Shown in pieces: positions 14,526 through 22,645 of a stretch of DNA of 64,000 nt. The notes beneath the pieces are model-generated. The model ran no database searches. It saw nothing but the letters and a program-made list of their open reading frames with translations, and had not been told where the DNA came from. Within the stretch, counting starts at the first letter, position 1. Every line of letters starts with the position of its first letter. Both the position numbers and the translations under genes were made by a program. This DNA is from Clostridia bacterium (GTDB lineage Bacteria; Bacillota; Clostridia; Oscillospirales; QAKW01), in assembly GCA_017464525.1 (NCBI GenBank), contig JAFTZM010000033.1, positions 62,001 through 126,000 of the forward strand, written 5' to 3'.

Positions 14526-15293
14526 ATGATCAATAAAGTTGTGATCAGCGGTGTGGATACCTCGAAATTGCCAATACTTTCGAATGATGAAAAAAATGAA
14601 TTGCTCAGACGTATCAAGGAAGGAGATAAAAAAGCAAAGGATAAATTTGTTGAAGGAAATCTAAGATTGGTGCTTTCTTTGGTTCAGCGGTTCGCCGGAA
14701 GAGGGGAGAGCATGGATGATCTCTTTCAGGTGGGCTGCATCGGATTGATTAAAAGTATCGATAATTTTGATCTAAGCCTCGGTCTGCGGTTCAGCACCTA
14801 TGGTGTTCCGATGATTTTGGGAGAGATCCGCAGATATTTACGTGATAATAATATGGTTCGTGTTTCCCGGGCAACACGCGATCTGGCCTACCGGGCTTTG
14901 ACTGTGAAGGAAAGGCTGGCAAATGAGAAAAATCGGGAGCCTACTGTTTCGGAAATTGCTAAAGAATTAGACGTTAAAAAGGAGGACGTTGTAATGGCAC
15001 TTGATGCCATTGTTGATCCGATCTCTCTTTTTGAACCTGTATATTCTGATGGAAATGATGCGATCTATGTGATGGATCAAGTAAGCGATGGACGGGGAGG
15101 GGATGATTGGCTGGATGAGTTATTGATCAAGGATGCGATCAATAAATTGCCGGAACGTGAAAAAAACATTATTGAACTGCGATTTTTGGAAGGTAAAACA
15201 CAGATGGAGGTGGCAGCTGAGGTTGGGATCTCTCAGGCGCAGGTATCTCGATTGGAAAAAGGTGCTATGGAACGCATCAAGGGGCAGTTGTGA
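14526..15293 (+). CDS. sigG: RNA polymerase sporulation sigma factor sigma-G
   Basis: This 255-residue sigma-70 family factor directs late forespore genes. The N-terminus KVVISGVDTSKLP is the sigma-G signature. Region 2 has NLRLVLSLVQRFAGRG, DDLFQVGCIGLIKSIDNFD and FSTYGVPMILGEIRRYLRD. Region 3 has REPTVSEIAKELDV, and region 4 LPEREKNIIELRFLEGKTQ with the HTH EVGISQAQVSRLEK. Length matches the family (about 257-260). GCGGAGG precedes the ATG. In many Firmicutes sigE lies just upstream; here it does not. Its presence implies endospore formation. Confidence 0.95.
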   Translation: MINKVVISGVDTSKLPILSNDEKNELLRRIKEGDKKAKDKFVEGNLRLVLSLVQRFAGRGESMDDLFQVGCIGLIKSIDNFDLSLGLRFSTYGVPMILGEIRRYLRDNNMVRVSRATRDLAYRALTVKERLANEKNREPTVSEIAKELDVKKEDVVMALDAIVDPISLFEPVYSDGNDAIYVMDQVSDGRGGDDWLDELLIKDAINKLPEREKNIIELRFLEGKTQMEVAAEVGISQAQVSRLEKGAMERIKGQL

Positions 15294-15359
15294 GTAACAA
15301 TTGTCCCCTACTTTCATATTCTGTAAAGAGTGTATATTTTTTGATGGGAGGGTATCGCA

Positions 15360-15941
15360 ATGCTTGTAAAGGTGTTGGATGAAAACAGAGTCAAGATCCT
15401 GATGGAGGATCACGATGTGGAATTATATGATCTTCCATTTGAAAAACTCAATTATGACGATCCCCTTTCACGTGCTTTTATTTATGAATTAATACAAAAA
15501 ACTTATGATCAAACCGGTGTAAATTTCCAGGATTGCCGTGTGATGATCGAGGTGGTTCCGGGAGTTTCCCGTACTTATTATATTCTTCTTACACGAATGG
15601 AGCGGGAAGGGCGTGAAAGAATTGAATTTGATAAAGCAGACAGAGCCGACGCAGAGATGTATATTTTTAGAGTAACGAATGGATCTGATGTATTAAAACT
15701 TTTTCATTATATGGATAGATTCAGACCGGAGATCAGCGAATTGTATCGTTACAAACAGCAGTATTATATATTGCTTTCTTTTTCTCCGGACGTGATGCTG
15801 GATCCGTATTTCCCGAGCTTTTTATCCGGTTTAGAGGAATTTGGAGGTCGATGCCGTTTTCATTATATCAATGAGTCGATCCTGAAAGAGTGGGGCGAAT
15901 TGCTCTTGGATACGGATGCTTATGGAACTTTAGCAAGATAA
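15360..15941 (+). CDS. MecA-like adaptor protein
   Basis: This 193-residue soluble protein resembles the MecA/YpbH adaptors that bring substrates to ClpC-ClpP. The N-terminal part (about residues 1-85) looks like the MecA substrate-binding domain, including PFEKLNYDDPLSRAFIYEL. The C-terminal part (residue 100 on: YIFRVTNGSDVLKLF, then SELYRYKQQYYILL) resembles the Clp-binding half, where MecA has FEDFEDVI and LYxYxxxYYL. Similarity is moderate and judged by eye. It follows sigG by 66 bases, so it may be co-transcribed during sporulation, and ends at a terminator. Confidence 0.65.
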   Translation: MLVKVLDENRVKILMEDHDVELYDLPFEKLNYDDPLSRAFIYELIQKTYDQTGVNFQDCRVMIEVVPGVSRTYYILLTRMEREGRERIEFDKADRADAEMYIFRVTNGSDVLKLFHYMDRFRPEISELYRYKQQYYILLSFSPDVMLDPYFPSFLSGLEEFGGRCRFHYINESILKEWGELLLDTDAYGTLAR

Positions 15942-15954
15942 ACTTGAATCGCAA

Positions 15955-15986
15955 ACATGCCGAAAAAATTTTCGGCATGTTTTTTG
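15955..15986 (+). terminator. Rho-independent terminator after the MecA-like gene
   Basis: ACATGCCGAAAA (15955-15966) is mirrored by TTTTCGGCATGT (15969-15980), followed by a run of six T. The stem is at least 11 bp. Confidence 0.88.
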
Positions 15987-16052
15987 ATCTATAAACATCT
16001 GTTATTTTATTACATAGAATAAATGGGTACGCATATAAAGGAGATGATAAAA

Positions 16053-16238
16053 ATGGAGCTTCCTGTGAAAAGCGCTACCTATGCAATGAAAGGAAAGCAA
16101 TTGCTGCATCAGAACGGCATCAAAGCTTATGTGGGAAAAAGAAGCGGAGAGGCCGGCTGTTACTATTATTTGAATGTTTCTGAAAAAAATATGGATTTGG
16201 CAAGAAAACTGTTAATGGAGCATAATATTTCGAAATAA
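16053..16238 (+). CDS. Small DUF3343-like protein (putative Se/S carrier)
   Basis: This 61-residue protein starts at ATG 16053, preceded by AAAGGAGATG; an earlier in-frame ATG (16023) lies before that ribosome site. The pattern KSATYAMKGKQLLHQNGIKAY followed by a glycine/cysteine site (GEAGCYYYLNV) resembles DUF3343 proteins, proposed as sulfur or selenium carriers. It lies 23 bases before a cysteine desulfurase-like gene, the usual DUF3343 context. C-terminal cysteine motifs found in some members are absent. Confidence 0.6.
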   Translation: MELPVKSATYAMKGKQLLHQNGIKAYVGKRSGEAGCYYYLNVSEKNMDLARKLLMEHNISK

Positions 16239-16261
16239 AACTATATTCGGGGGAATTCACA

Positions 16262-17389
16262 TTGATTTATTTTGATAACGGTGCATCCTCCCATCCAAAG
16301 CCTCCGAGCGTCACAAAAGCTGTGGGAGGATGGCTGCAAAAAAATGGGGCAAATCCCGGAAGAAGCGGTCATCGATTATCGATGAATGCTGCGGAATTGG
16401 TGTATAATACCAGGGTTGCGCTGGGAGATCTTTTTGGCGTTGATAAACCGGAAAATGTTATTCTCGTGCCGAACGCAACCTATGCGTTGAATACGGTTTT
16501 GCTGGGCCTCTTTGAAAAAGGGGATCATATTATTACAACCGATCTTGAGCACAATAGTGTTCTGCGTCCTTTATGGTATCTTCAAAGCCGCGGCGTGGAT
16601 GTTTCAGTGGTTCGTGTGGATTTTGAGGATGATGATGTAACAGTTGAGCGTATTCTACGGGCAGTAAAAAATAAGACCAAAGCAATTGTGTGTACGCAAT
16701 GCTCAAATGTATGCGGACGTATTCTTCCGATCGAAAGATTGGCTGTAAAAAAACCTGAATCTGTGCTTTTGATTGTTGATGGTGCGCAAGGTGCCGGTTC
16801 ATTGCCTATTGATATTGTAAAAACGGGGATAGATTATTATTGCGCACCTTCTCACAAGGGCTTACTGGGACCGCAGGGTGGCGGTATTATTCTTGTGAAC
16901 AATCGTTTGCCACGCCCTTTGGTTTATGGAGGTACCGGAACGGAAAGTCTGAATCCGGAACAACCGATCGATCTGCCGGAGCACCTGGAGAGCGGAACGC
17001 TTCCCACCCCGATTTGTGCCGGAATGTTGGCTGCTGCGCAATATATTGATGAGATCGGTCAAGAAAACATCTATCGTCACAAGCGAAGGCTGACTGATTA
17101 TGCATATGACGAATTGGAGTTGATTCCCGGTATTGAGCTGTATATGAAGCAAAATAGTAATAAGTGTTTGGGTGTTATTCCGCTAAATATTGCCGGATAT
17201 CACTCGGGGGACTTGGTTTCTTATCTGGATAAAAACGGAATTTATGTAAGAGGCGGAATTCATTGTGCCCCGCTCTTCCATTTGAGGATGGGCACGGAGC
17301 AGCGGGGAATGGTGCGAATCAGTTTCGGATACTTTAATACAGAGCGTGAAATTGATCAGTTTGTAAAGATTGTTAAAAAATTTGCTTAA
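16262..17389 (+). CDS. Cysteine desulfurase-like class V aminotransferase
   Basis: This 375-residue PLP enzyme is of the SufS/CsdA type and would release sulfur (or selenium) from cysteine (or selenocysteine). The start is TTG 16262 with GGGGG upstream, giving MIYFDNGASSHPKP. PLP-binding features are H (TTDLEHNSV), D in LLIVDGAQGAGS, and the Schiff-base lysine in APSHKGLLGPQGGG. The catalytic cysteine is in RGGIHCAPLFH near residue 345. The preceding DUF3343-like carrier suggests sulfur or selenium delivery rather than general Fe-S assembly. IscU/SufU is not adjacent. Confidence 0.87.
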   Translation: MIYFDNGASSHPKPPSVTKAVGGWLQKNGANPGRSGHRLSMNAAELVYNTRVALGDLFGVDKPENVILVPNATYALNTVLLGLFEKGDHIITTDLEHNSVLRPLWYLQSRGVDVSVVRVDFEDDDVTVERILRAVKNKTKAIVCTQCSNVCGRILPIERLAVKKPESVLLIVDGAQGAGSLPIDIVKTGIDYYCAPSHKGLLGPQGGGIILVNNRLPRPLVYGGTGTESLNPEQPIDLPEHLESGTLPTPICAGMLAAAQYIDEIGQENIYRHKRRLTDYAYDELELIPGIELYMKQNSNKCLGVIPLNIAGYHSGDLVSYLDKNGIYVRGGIHCAPLFHLRMGTEQRGMVRISFGYFNTEREIDQFVKIVKKFA

Positions 17390-17426
17390 TTTAAGAAAAG
17401 GTATTTATTTTAAAAAAATATTATGA

Positions 17427-17432
17427 TATAAT
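17427..17432 (+). promoter_or_regulatory. Candidate -10 element before cdaA
   Basis: A perfect TATAAT lies 34 bases before the cdaA start. The hexamer 17 bases upstream (TTTATT) is a weak -35, so this promoter is only a candidate. Confidence 0.4.
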
Positions 17433-17465
17433 AGTTCATTATAAAAAGATGGAGAAGAATATAGG

Positions 17466-18305
17466 GTGTCAATGATAGCTGATTTTTTTGATCACGTTTT
17501 AAATGTATTTCGCACCGTTCAGGCTAAAGATTTTATTGATATTTTAGTTGTTGCTTACCTGATATACAGTGTTTTGAATTTTATTATGCAGACAAGAGCG
17601 GGCCACCTGCTGCGCGGTCTTGGCATTTTGCTGCTGCTGATCATTTTATCTCAATGGATGGAGCTGAGCGCAGTTGGTTATTTGATGACTAATGTTCTTC
17701 AGTTGAGTTTTATTACGATCATTATTGTATTTCAGCCGGAGCTCAGGTCTATGCTGGAAAAATTAGGGCGTATTGATCTTTCGAAGGTGTTATCCTTTTC
17801 GAAGGCTGCAAATTCCGAAACGGATCGCATTAACGGTGCCATCAAGAGTGTCTGCGATTGCTGCTCTGATTTATCAAATCGCAAGATCGGCGGCTTAATG
17901 GTGTTTGAAAAAACGACAAAGCTGGGGGAAGTTGAGGTCACTGGCACCTATCTTAACAGCGATCTTACTGCCCAGATTCTAGTTACCATCTTTTTCCCCA
18001 ATACCCCTTTGCACGATGGTGCTGTATTTATCAGGGATTTCCGTATTATTTCTGCGGGGTGCTTGCTTCCTTTGAGTCAGCGTCTGGAGATCAGTAAGGC
18101 CCTGGGAACCCGTCATCGCGCGGCTGTTGGATTGAGTGAGATTTCCGATGCATTGGTCGTTGTTGTTTCAGAGGAGACCGGGAAGGTCTCTTATGCACAA
18201 AACGGAGAGATCCACATTGGAATTTCAATAGACGAGCTTCGAAAGGTTCTTACGGATAATTTCCTCTCCGATAAGTCTAAGAAAGTGGCGGAGGTGGAAA
18301 AATGA
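17466..18305 (+). CDS. cdaA: Diadenylate cyclase
   Basis: This 279-residue membrane enzyme makes c-di-AMP from two ATP. Three N-terminal helices (about residues 15-95) are followed by the DAC domain with both signature motifs: LHDGAVFIRD (about 180) and GTRHRAAVGLSE (about 215). c-di-AMP controls potassium uptake and wall homeostasis in Firmicutes. I take GTG 17466 as start because GGAGA lies 11 bases before it; ATG 17472 is the alternative. The stop overlaps the cdaR start, the standard pair. glmM, which follows in Bacilli, is not next here. Confidence 0.95.
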   Translation: MSMIADFFDHVLNVFRTVQAKDFIDILVVAYLIYSVLNFIMQTRAGHLLRGLGILLLLIILSQWMELSAVGYLMTNVLQLSFITIIIVFQPELRSMLEKLGRIDLSKVLSFSKAANSETDRINGAIKSVCDCCSDLSNRKIGGLMVFEKTTKLGEVEVTGTYLNSDLTAQILVTIFFPNTPLHDGAVFIRDFRIISAGCLLPLSQRLEISKALGTRHRAAVGLSEISDALVVVVSEETGKVSYAQNGEIHIGISIDELRKVLTDNFLSDKSKKVAEVEK

Positions 18306-19546
18306 AATTGAATATTAAAGAAAAGCTGATTGGTCTTTTCCGTAATAACTGGCATCTGAAACTGATCTCGCTGTTTCTTGCGGTCGTTGTGTGGTTTTTG
18401 ATCTGCGAATATGTGGATCCTGATACGGACGGTTCGATCAGTAATATCAAGATCTCTGTGGATTATGAGGGGTCCGTTCCTCAAAAGGAAGGCCTTGGTA
18501 TCATGACAACTATTGAAGAAACCGTTTCTGTTCGCGTTAGCGGTTCCCGTGATACCATTGCCCTCATGGACCACACAAAAGTAACTGCATCGGTTGATTT
18601 GAGCAATGTTACCCGGAGCGGTGAATATGACCTTCCTGTTAAAATCAACATGGGAAATCAGAATTTGAAGCTGGTATCCCAATCTGTTGAAACAGTAAAG
18701 GTTTGCTTTGATGAAAATGTTGTTTCAAATATTCCCGTTAAGGTAACGGTAAACGGTGGGGTCCCGGAAGGCTATATTCTGGAAGAACCCACAATGCTTA
18801 ATAACTTTGTTACAGTTACGGGACCCAAGGCAATCGTAGATACTATCGAATCAGCACAGATCGAGATCACGCAGGAAACTTTTGCGGAAACCAACACCTT
18901 TAACTGTTCATTTACGTTAGTGGATGCCGATAAAGTAGTTGTTCCTAAAACTTTTTTGCAGGTCAATGTTGAGACCATTGACGTTACGGTTACAGTTGTG
19001 AAGGAAAAAACAGTTCCTCTAACTGTTACGATCGTGAACAGCAGCGGCGGTCTTGACAGTTCTTTCTGTGTTGCTAAGGTTGAGCCTGAAAGTATTACGA
19101 TCTCTGGCAACGAAGAGGTGCTTGAAAAGATCAATGCTGTGGATCTAGGCGTTATTGATGTGGCTGAGCGCACAGAGAACTTTGAAACCAGCCTGCCTGT
19201 TGTGCTGCAGAACGGTGTAAAAAATATCAATAATTTAGAAACGGTTAAGGTTTCTGTAACATTTAATGATGTTCAGACCAAAACCATTCGTGTAAAAAAA
19301 CTAACACTGGATAATCTGCCGGATGGCACAGATGCCAAAATTCAGGAAACTGAATTGACCATCAAGGTGCGTGGTATGGCGGAGGATCTTAAACAGCTGA
19401 ACGAAAACAATGTGTCGGTTATTGCGGATGTTCGTAATCAGGTGCTTCCGAATGGCACAAACCGTATAACCGCCGTTGTGGATTTTCCGGATAATTTAAA
19501 GGTCGGTGCTGTAGGGAAATATCAGCTGACAGTAGTTGTTTCATAG
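18302..19546 (+). CDS. cdaR: CdaA regulator with YbbR domains
   Basis: This 414-residue protein has one N-terminal membrane helix (about residues 17-34, LISLFLAVVVWFLIC) and an extracytoplasmic part of four YbbR-like repeats. Repeats begin near VSVRVSGS, IPVKVTVNGG, VPLTVTIVNS and IRVKKLTLDN. CdaR proteins bind and modulate CdaA at the membrane. The start overlaps the cdaA stop (ATGA), so the two are coupled. A GC-rich hairpin follows the stop. Confidence 0.92.
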   Translation: MKLNIKEKLIGLFRNNWHLKLISLFLAVVVWFLICEYVDPDTDGSISNIKISVDYEGSVPQKEGLGIMTTIEETVSVRVSGSRDTIALMDHTKVTASVDLSNVTRSGEYDLPVKINMGNQNLKLVSQSVETVKVCFDENVVSNIPVKVTVNGGVPEGYILEEPTMLNNFVTVTGPKAIVDTIESAQIEITQETFAETNTFNCSFTLVDADKVVVPKTFLQVNVETIDVTVTVVKEKTVPLTVTIVNSSGGLDSSFCVAKVEPESITISGNEEVLEKINAVDLGVIDVAERTENFETSLPVVLQNGVKNINNLETVKVSVTFNDVQTKTIRVKKLTLDNLPDGTDAKIQETELTIKVRGMAEDLKQLNENNVSVIADVRNQVLPNGTNRITAVVDFPDNLKVGAVGKYQLTVVVS

Positions 19547-19550
19547 TCTT

Positions 19551-19582
19551 GATCCGGCCTTTGCGTTGGTAAAGGCCGGATC
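19551..19582 (+). terminator. Perfect 12-bp hairpin after cdaR, terminator-like
   Basis: GATCCGGCCTTT (19551-19562) pairs perfectly with AAAGGCCGGATC (19571-19582) across an 8-base loop. It is followed by GCTTTGTG rather than a T-run, so it may be a weak terminator or a transcript-stabilising or attenuating structure before rseC. Confidence 0.45.
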
Positions 19583-19623
19583 GCTTTGTGTAGAGTGGAG
19601 ATCTGAATCGGAGGTCGATTTTT

Positions 19624-20025
19624 CTGGAAACAGAAGGAAAGGTTCTGCAAGCAAATGGTTCTACTGCAATTGTGCAGGTTATCAGAAGAACTGCTTGCAG
19701 CGGTAACTGTGTGGATTGTTCGGGCTGCCAAAAGCAATCTGTGGAGATTTCGGTGAATACAAAGTATTTTGTTAAGCCCGGGGACCGGGTGATTATTGCT
19801 TCTGAACAGAAACCGATCTTATTTGGACTTTTTATTGTGTTTATTCTACCGTTGTTACTTCCGGTCGTAGTTTATTTGCTGACCGTGAACAGCGGATTTG
19901 GTGGCTGGTTTGCCGGATTTTCAGCGTTTGCTGCAATTGCCCTGATTTGGGGATTGAGCAAAAGTCGATGGTTTTTAGAGCAAACAAAGCCGAGGATTAA
20001 GAGAGTAATTTCAGAAAAGAGGTAA
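19624..20025 (+). CDS. RseC/SoxR-reducing-system family membrane protein, non-ATG start
   Basis: The protein has four N-terminal cysteines (C-x3-C-x2-C-x2-C: ACSGNCVDCSGC), then two membrane helices (about residues 60-80 and 85-105), the plan of RseC. In proteobacteria RseC works with Rnf/Rsx to reduce SoxR; here the partner could be the Rnf complex at 61 kb. The conserved N-terminus ETEGKVLQANGSTAIVQV lies upstream of the first standard start (GTG 19672), yet no ATG, GTG or TTG precedes it in frame after the TAG at 19591. CTG 19624 has GGAGG 9 bases before it and is taken as start; ATT 19618 is the alternative. Length is 133 residues. Confidence 0.8.
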   Translation: METEGKVLQANGSTAIVQVIRRTACSGNCVDCSGCQKQSVEISVNTKYFVKPGDRVIIASEQKPILFGLFIVFILPLLLPVVVYLLTVNSGFGGWFAGFSAFAAIALIWGLSKSRWFLEQTKPRIKRVISEKR

Positions 20026-20028
20026 AGT

Positions 20029-21330
20029 ATGGTAAGTTATTCCGATGCAACTAATGAAGAACTTTTAAACGAACTTGAGGAACTGCGGCGGCAGTATGCT
20101 CGTTATAAAGCAGATATCATTCGTTTGGATATGACCAGAGGAAAGCCCAGCGCTGATCAGCTGGAATTGAGCGAAAAAATGCTTGGCATCATTCAGACAA
20201 ACGCAGACTGTTTTGATGATAACGGTCTGGATTGCCGTAATTACGGCCTTTTAGACGGTATTCCTGAAGCTAAAGTATTATTTGCTGATGTTTTGGGCGT
20301 GCGGCCTGAACAAGTGATCTTAGGCGGAAATTCCAGCTTGAATATGATGTTCGATACATTTGGACGTGCCTTTTGCTTTGGAAATTTGAACAGTTTAAAA
20401 CCTTGGAGCCAAGAAAAAAAGGTGAAATTTCTTTGCCCTGCTCCTGGGTATGATCGCCATTTTGCTATATGCCAGCAGTTTAATATTCAAATGATTCCTG
20501 TTCCGATGCTGGCTGATGGGCCGGATATGGACCTTATTGAGAAACTGGTTTCAGAAGATGCTTCGGTAAAAGGTATATGGTGTGTGCCTAAATATTCCAA
20601 TCCTACCGGCACAGTGTATTCTGATGAGGTGGTTCGCCGTTTTGCCCATTTGAAGCCAAAGGCTTGTGATTTCCGGATCTTCTGGGATAATGCATATGCA
20701 GTTCATGATCTGTATGAAGAAGCCCCGCAGATTTTAAATATTTTGGATGAATGTGAAAAGGCCGGTAATCCTAACATGGCCTATATGTTCAGTTCCACCT
20801 CGAAAATTACCTATCCCGGCAGCGGTGTTGCTGTTTTGGCAGCTAGCGTAGATAATATTGAGCATATTAAAAAGCAGATCGGCGTTCAGACGATAGGTCC
20901 CGATAAATTAAATCAGCTTCGTCATGTACGTATGTTTAAGAATAAGGATATGCTTTTGCAGCAGATGAAAAAGCACGCTGATATTCTGCGGCCTAAATTT
21001 GAAACAGTTCTGCATATTCTTGAACGGGATCTGGGCGGCAAAGGAATTGCCAAATGGAGTAAGCCGTTGGGCGGCTATTTTGTGAGCGTAGATGCTCTGC
21101 CCGGATGTGCAAAAAGAATCTATCATCTTTGCGATGAAGCGGGTGTTTCTTTGACCATGGTTGGAGCCACATTCCCGTACGGCAATGATCCCGAGGATTC
21201 CAACATTCGGCTTGCACCTTCTTATCCGCCTGTTTCGGAGCTTAAAATTGCTATGGAGCGTTTTACGGTTTGTGTAAGGATCGCCGGCATCGAAAAGATC
21301 CTTGCAGACAGAGAGATCTCTGCCTGCTGA
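20029..21330 (+). CDS. Aspartate aminotransferase-like PLP enzyme (class I, subgroup Ic type)
   Basis: This 433-residue fold-type I aminotransferase resembles the large aspartate aminotransferase family found in actinobacteria and clostridia. Motifs include RLDMTRGKPSADQL near the N-terminus, LGGNSSLNMMFDTF (about 100), CVPKYSNPTGTVYS (about 185), FWDNAYAVHDL (about 220) and the PLP lysine in SSTSKITYPGSG (about 258). The C-terminal RLAPSYPP carries the carboxylate-binding arginine. It probably moves amino groups between glutamate and oxaloacetate, though substrate range is not readable. It lies 3 bases after the RseC-like gene with AGAGGTAAAGT before the ATG. Confidence 0.86.
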   Translation: MVSYSDATNEELLNELEELRRQYARYKADIIRLDMTRGKPSADQLELSEKMLGIIQTNADCFDDNGLDCRNYGLLDGIPEAKVLFADVLGVRPEQVILGGNSSLNMMFDTFGRAFCFGNLNSLKPWSQEKKVKFLCPAPGYDRHFAICQQFNIQMIPVPMLADGPDMDLIEKLVSEDASVKGIWCVPKYSNPTGTVYSDEVVRRFAHLKPKACDFRIFWDNAYAVHDLYEEAPQILNILDECEKAGNPNMAYMFSSTSKITYPGSGVAVLAASVDNIEHIKKQIGVQTIGPDKLNQLRHVRMFKNKDMLLQQMKKHADILRPKFETVLHILERDLGGKGIAKWSKPLGGYFVSVDALPGCAKRIYHLCDEAGVSLTMVGATFPYGNDPEDSNIRLAPSYPPVSELKIAMERFTVCVRIAGIEKILADREISAC

Positions 21331-21346
21331 AAAAAGGGGGATAAGA

Positions 21347-22141
21347 ATGGAAATCGGAATGTCTCTGGCATGCTTCTATCCAATGGAGCCTGAAAAGGCG
21401 ATTTGTGAAGCTGCTGCATTGAATATCAATGTTTGCGAGGTCTTTTTAAATACTGTCAGCGAATTGGATGAAGAATACCTACATATGATTCGTGATGAGT
21501 GCGACCGTTTTGGAATTCGCATTTATTCCATTCATCCCTTTACCAGTTTTTTGGAAAACTATCTTTTCTTTTCTGCGTATCCCCGGCGAATTGCAGATTC
21601 TGTTATATTTTACCGGCGTTACGCAGAAGCAGCTAAAATTCTCGGCGCCGAGGTGATTAATATTCACGGTGATCGGGGCATTGGTCTTGAAAATCTGGAT
21701 GATTACGTTGATTATATTACACCTTTAATGAAATTGCAGGACGAGACCGGAATAATCTATTCGATGGAAAATGTTTTTTTCAATAGTGTGAATTATCCCG
21801 ATTTTACCGCAAAACTGCGCCAGAAGGTGCCTAATGTACGTTTTACATTCGATGTCAAGCAAGCCTATAAGGGAAATCAGGATCCATATGCTCTTGCAGA
21901 GGCGATGGGTTCCTCTATTGTTAATTTTCATGTGAATGATCGTAACGCTGATCATGTATGCTTACTTCCGGGAAAGGGTACGGTGGATTTTGGCCGTATC
22001 GGCCGCATTCTTTCGAATAATAATTATAAAGGTCCCGGCCTGATAGAGGTCTATAGCCAAAATTTCAAAGATCGAAATGAAATTGCTGATGCAAAATCTT
22101 TTCTTGAAGAAAAATTTCTCTTGCAAAATGACAGAATATAA
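21347..22141 (+). CDS. Sugar phosphate isomerase/epimerase-like TIM-barrel protein
   Basis: This 264-residue protein is of the xylose isomerase-like/AP endonuclease 2 superfamily. Metal-site patterns are visible: EVFLNTVSEL, IHPFTSF, VINIHGDRGIG, SMENVFFNS (Glu ligand), FTFDVKQAYK, NFHVNDRNADH and GLIEVYSQN. These enzymes usually isomerise or epimerise small sugars. The substrate is unknown. ATG 21347 has AGGGGGATAA upstream; earlier in-frame starts overlap the aminotransferase. Confidence 0.8.
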   Translation: MEIGMSLACFYPMEPEKAICEAAALNINVCEVFLNTVSELDEEYLHMIRDECDRFGIRIYSIHPFTSFLENYLFFSAYPRRIADSVIFYRRYAEAAKILGAEVINIHGDRGIGLENLDDYVDYITPLMKLQDETGIIYSMENVFFNSVNYPDFTAKLRQKVPNVRFTFDVKQAYKGNQDPYALAEAMGSSIVNFHVNDRNADHVCLLPGKGTVDFGRIGRILSNNNYKGPGLIEVYSQNFKDRNEIADAKSFLEEKFLLQNDRI

Positions 22142-22149
22142 GGTATAAT
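22121..22149 (+). promoter_or_regulatory. Promoter of nrdR, inside the 3' end of the preceding gene
   Basis: TTGCAA (22121-22126) and TATAAT (22144-22149) are 17 bases apart and straddle the stop of the isomerase gene. No NrdR box is seen here. Confidence 0.6.
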
Positions 22150-22184
22150 TACTTTTACAGTTATTTGAAAGGTGGTGCTTCTCT

Positions 22185-22640
22185 GTGAAATGTCCCTTCT
22201 GCGGGTGCCCTGAGAGTAAGGTGATCGATTCTCGCCCTACTGATGATGAGGAAAAGATCCGCCGTCGCCGTGAATGTATCAGCTGTAGTAAGCGGTTCAC
22301 CACCTTTGAGGCAATTGAAACCATTCCCCTTGTTGTGATCAAAAAGGATAAAACCAGGGAACCCTTCTCAAAAGATAAAATTATGAAAGGCCTGCTGCGT
22401 GCGTGCGAGAAACGGCCTGTTAGTGTTGCTGATATGGAAAAAATCGTTTCGGATGTTGAATCGGTTCTTTACAATTCCATGGAGAAGGAGATCACAACAG
22501 AATATATCGGTGAGCTGGTTATGGAGGCCTTAAGAACTCTGGATGAAGTTTCCTATGTGCGGTATGCCTCTGTTCACCGCCAGTTTAAAGATATTAATTC
22601 TTTTTACGAAGAAGTTTTAAAATTGTTGAAGAAAGGCTAA
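22185..22640 (+). CDS. nrdR: Transcriptional repressor NrdR
   Basis: This 151-residue regulator represses ribonucleotide reductase genes when dATP is high. It has the zinc finger (CPFCG, then [12 protein letters not shown]) followed by the ATP-cone ([20 protein letters not shown]). Length matches the family. The start is GTG 22185, placing MKCPFCG at the N-terminus as in all NrdR, with AAAGGTGG upstream. No nrd gene is in the window. Confidence 0.96.
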   Translation: MKCPFCGCPESKVIDSRPTDDEEKIRRRRECISCSKRFTTFEAIETIPLVVIKKDKTREPFSKDKIMKGLLRACEKRPVSVADMEKIVSDVESVLYNSMEKEITTEYIGELVMEALRTLDEVSYVRYASVHRQFKDINSFYEEVLKLLKKG

Positions 22641-22645
22641 AGTTT

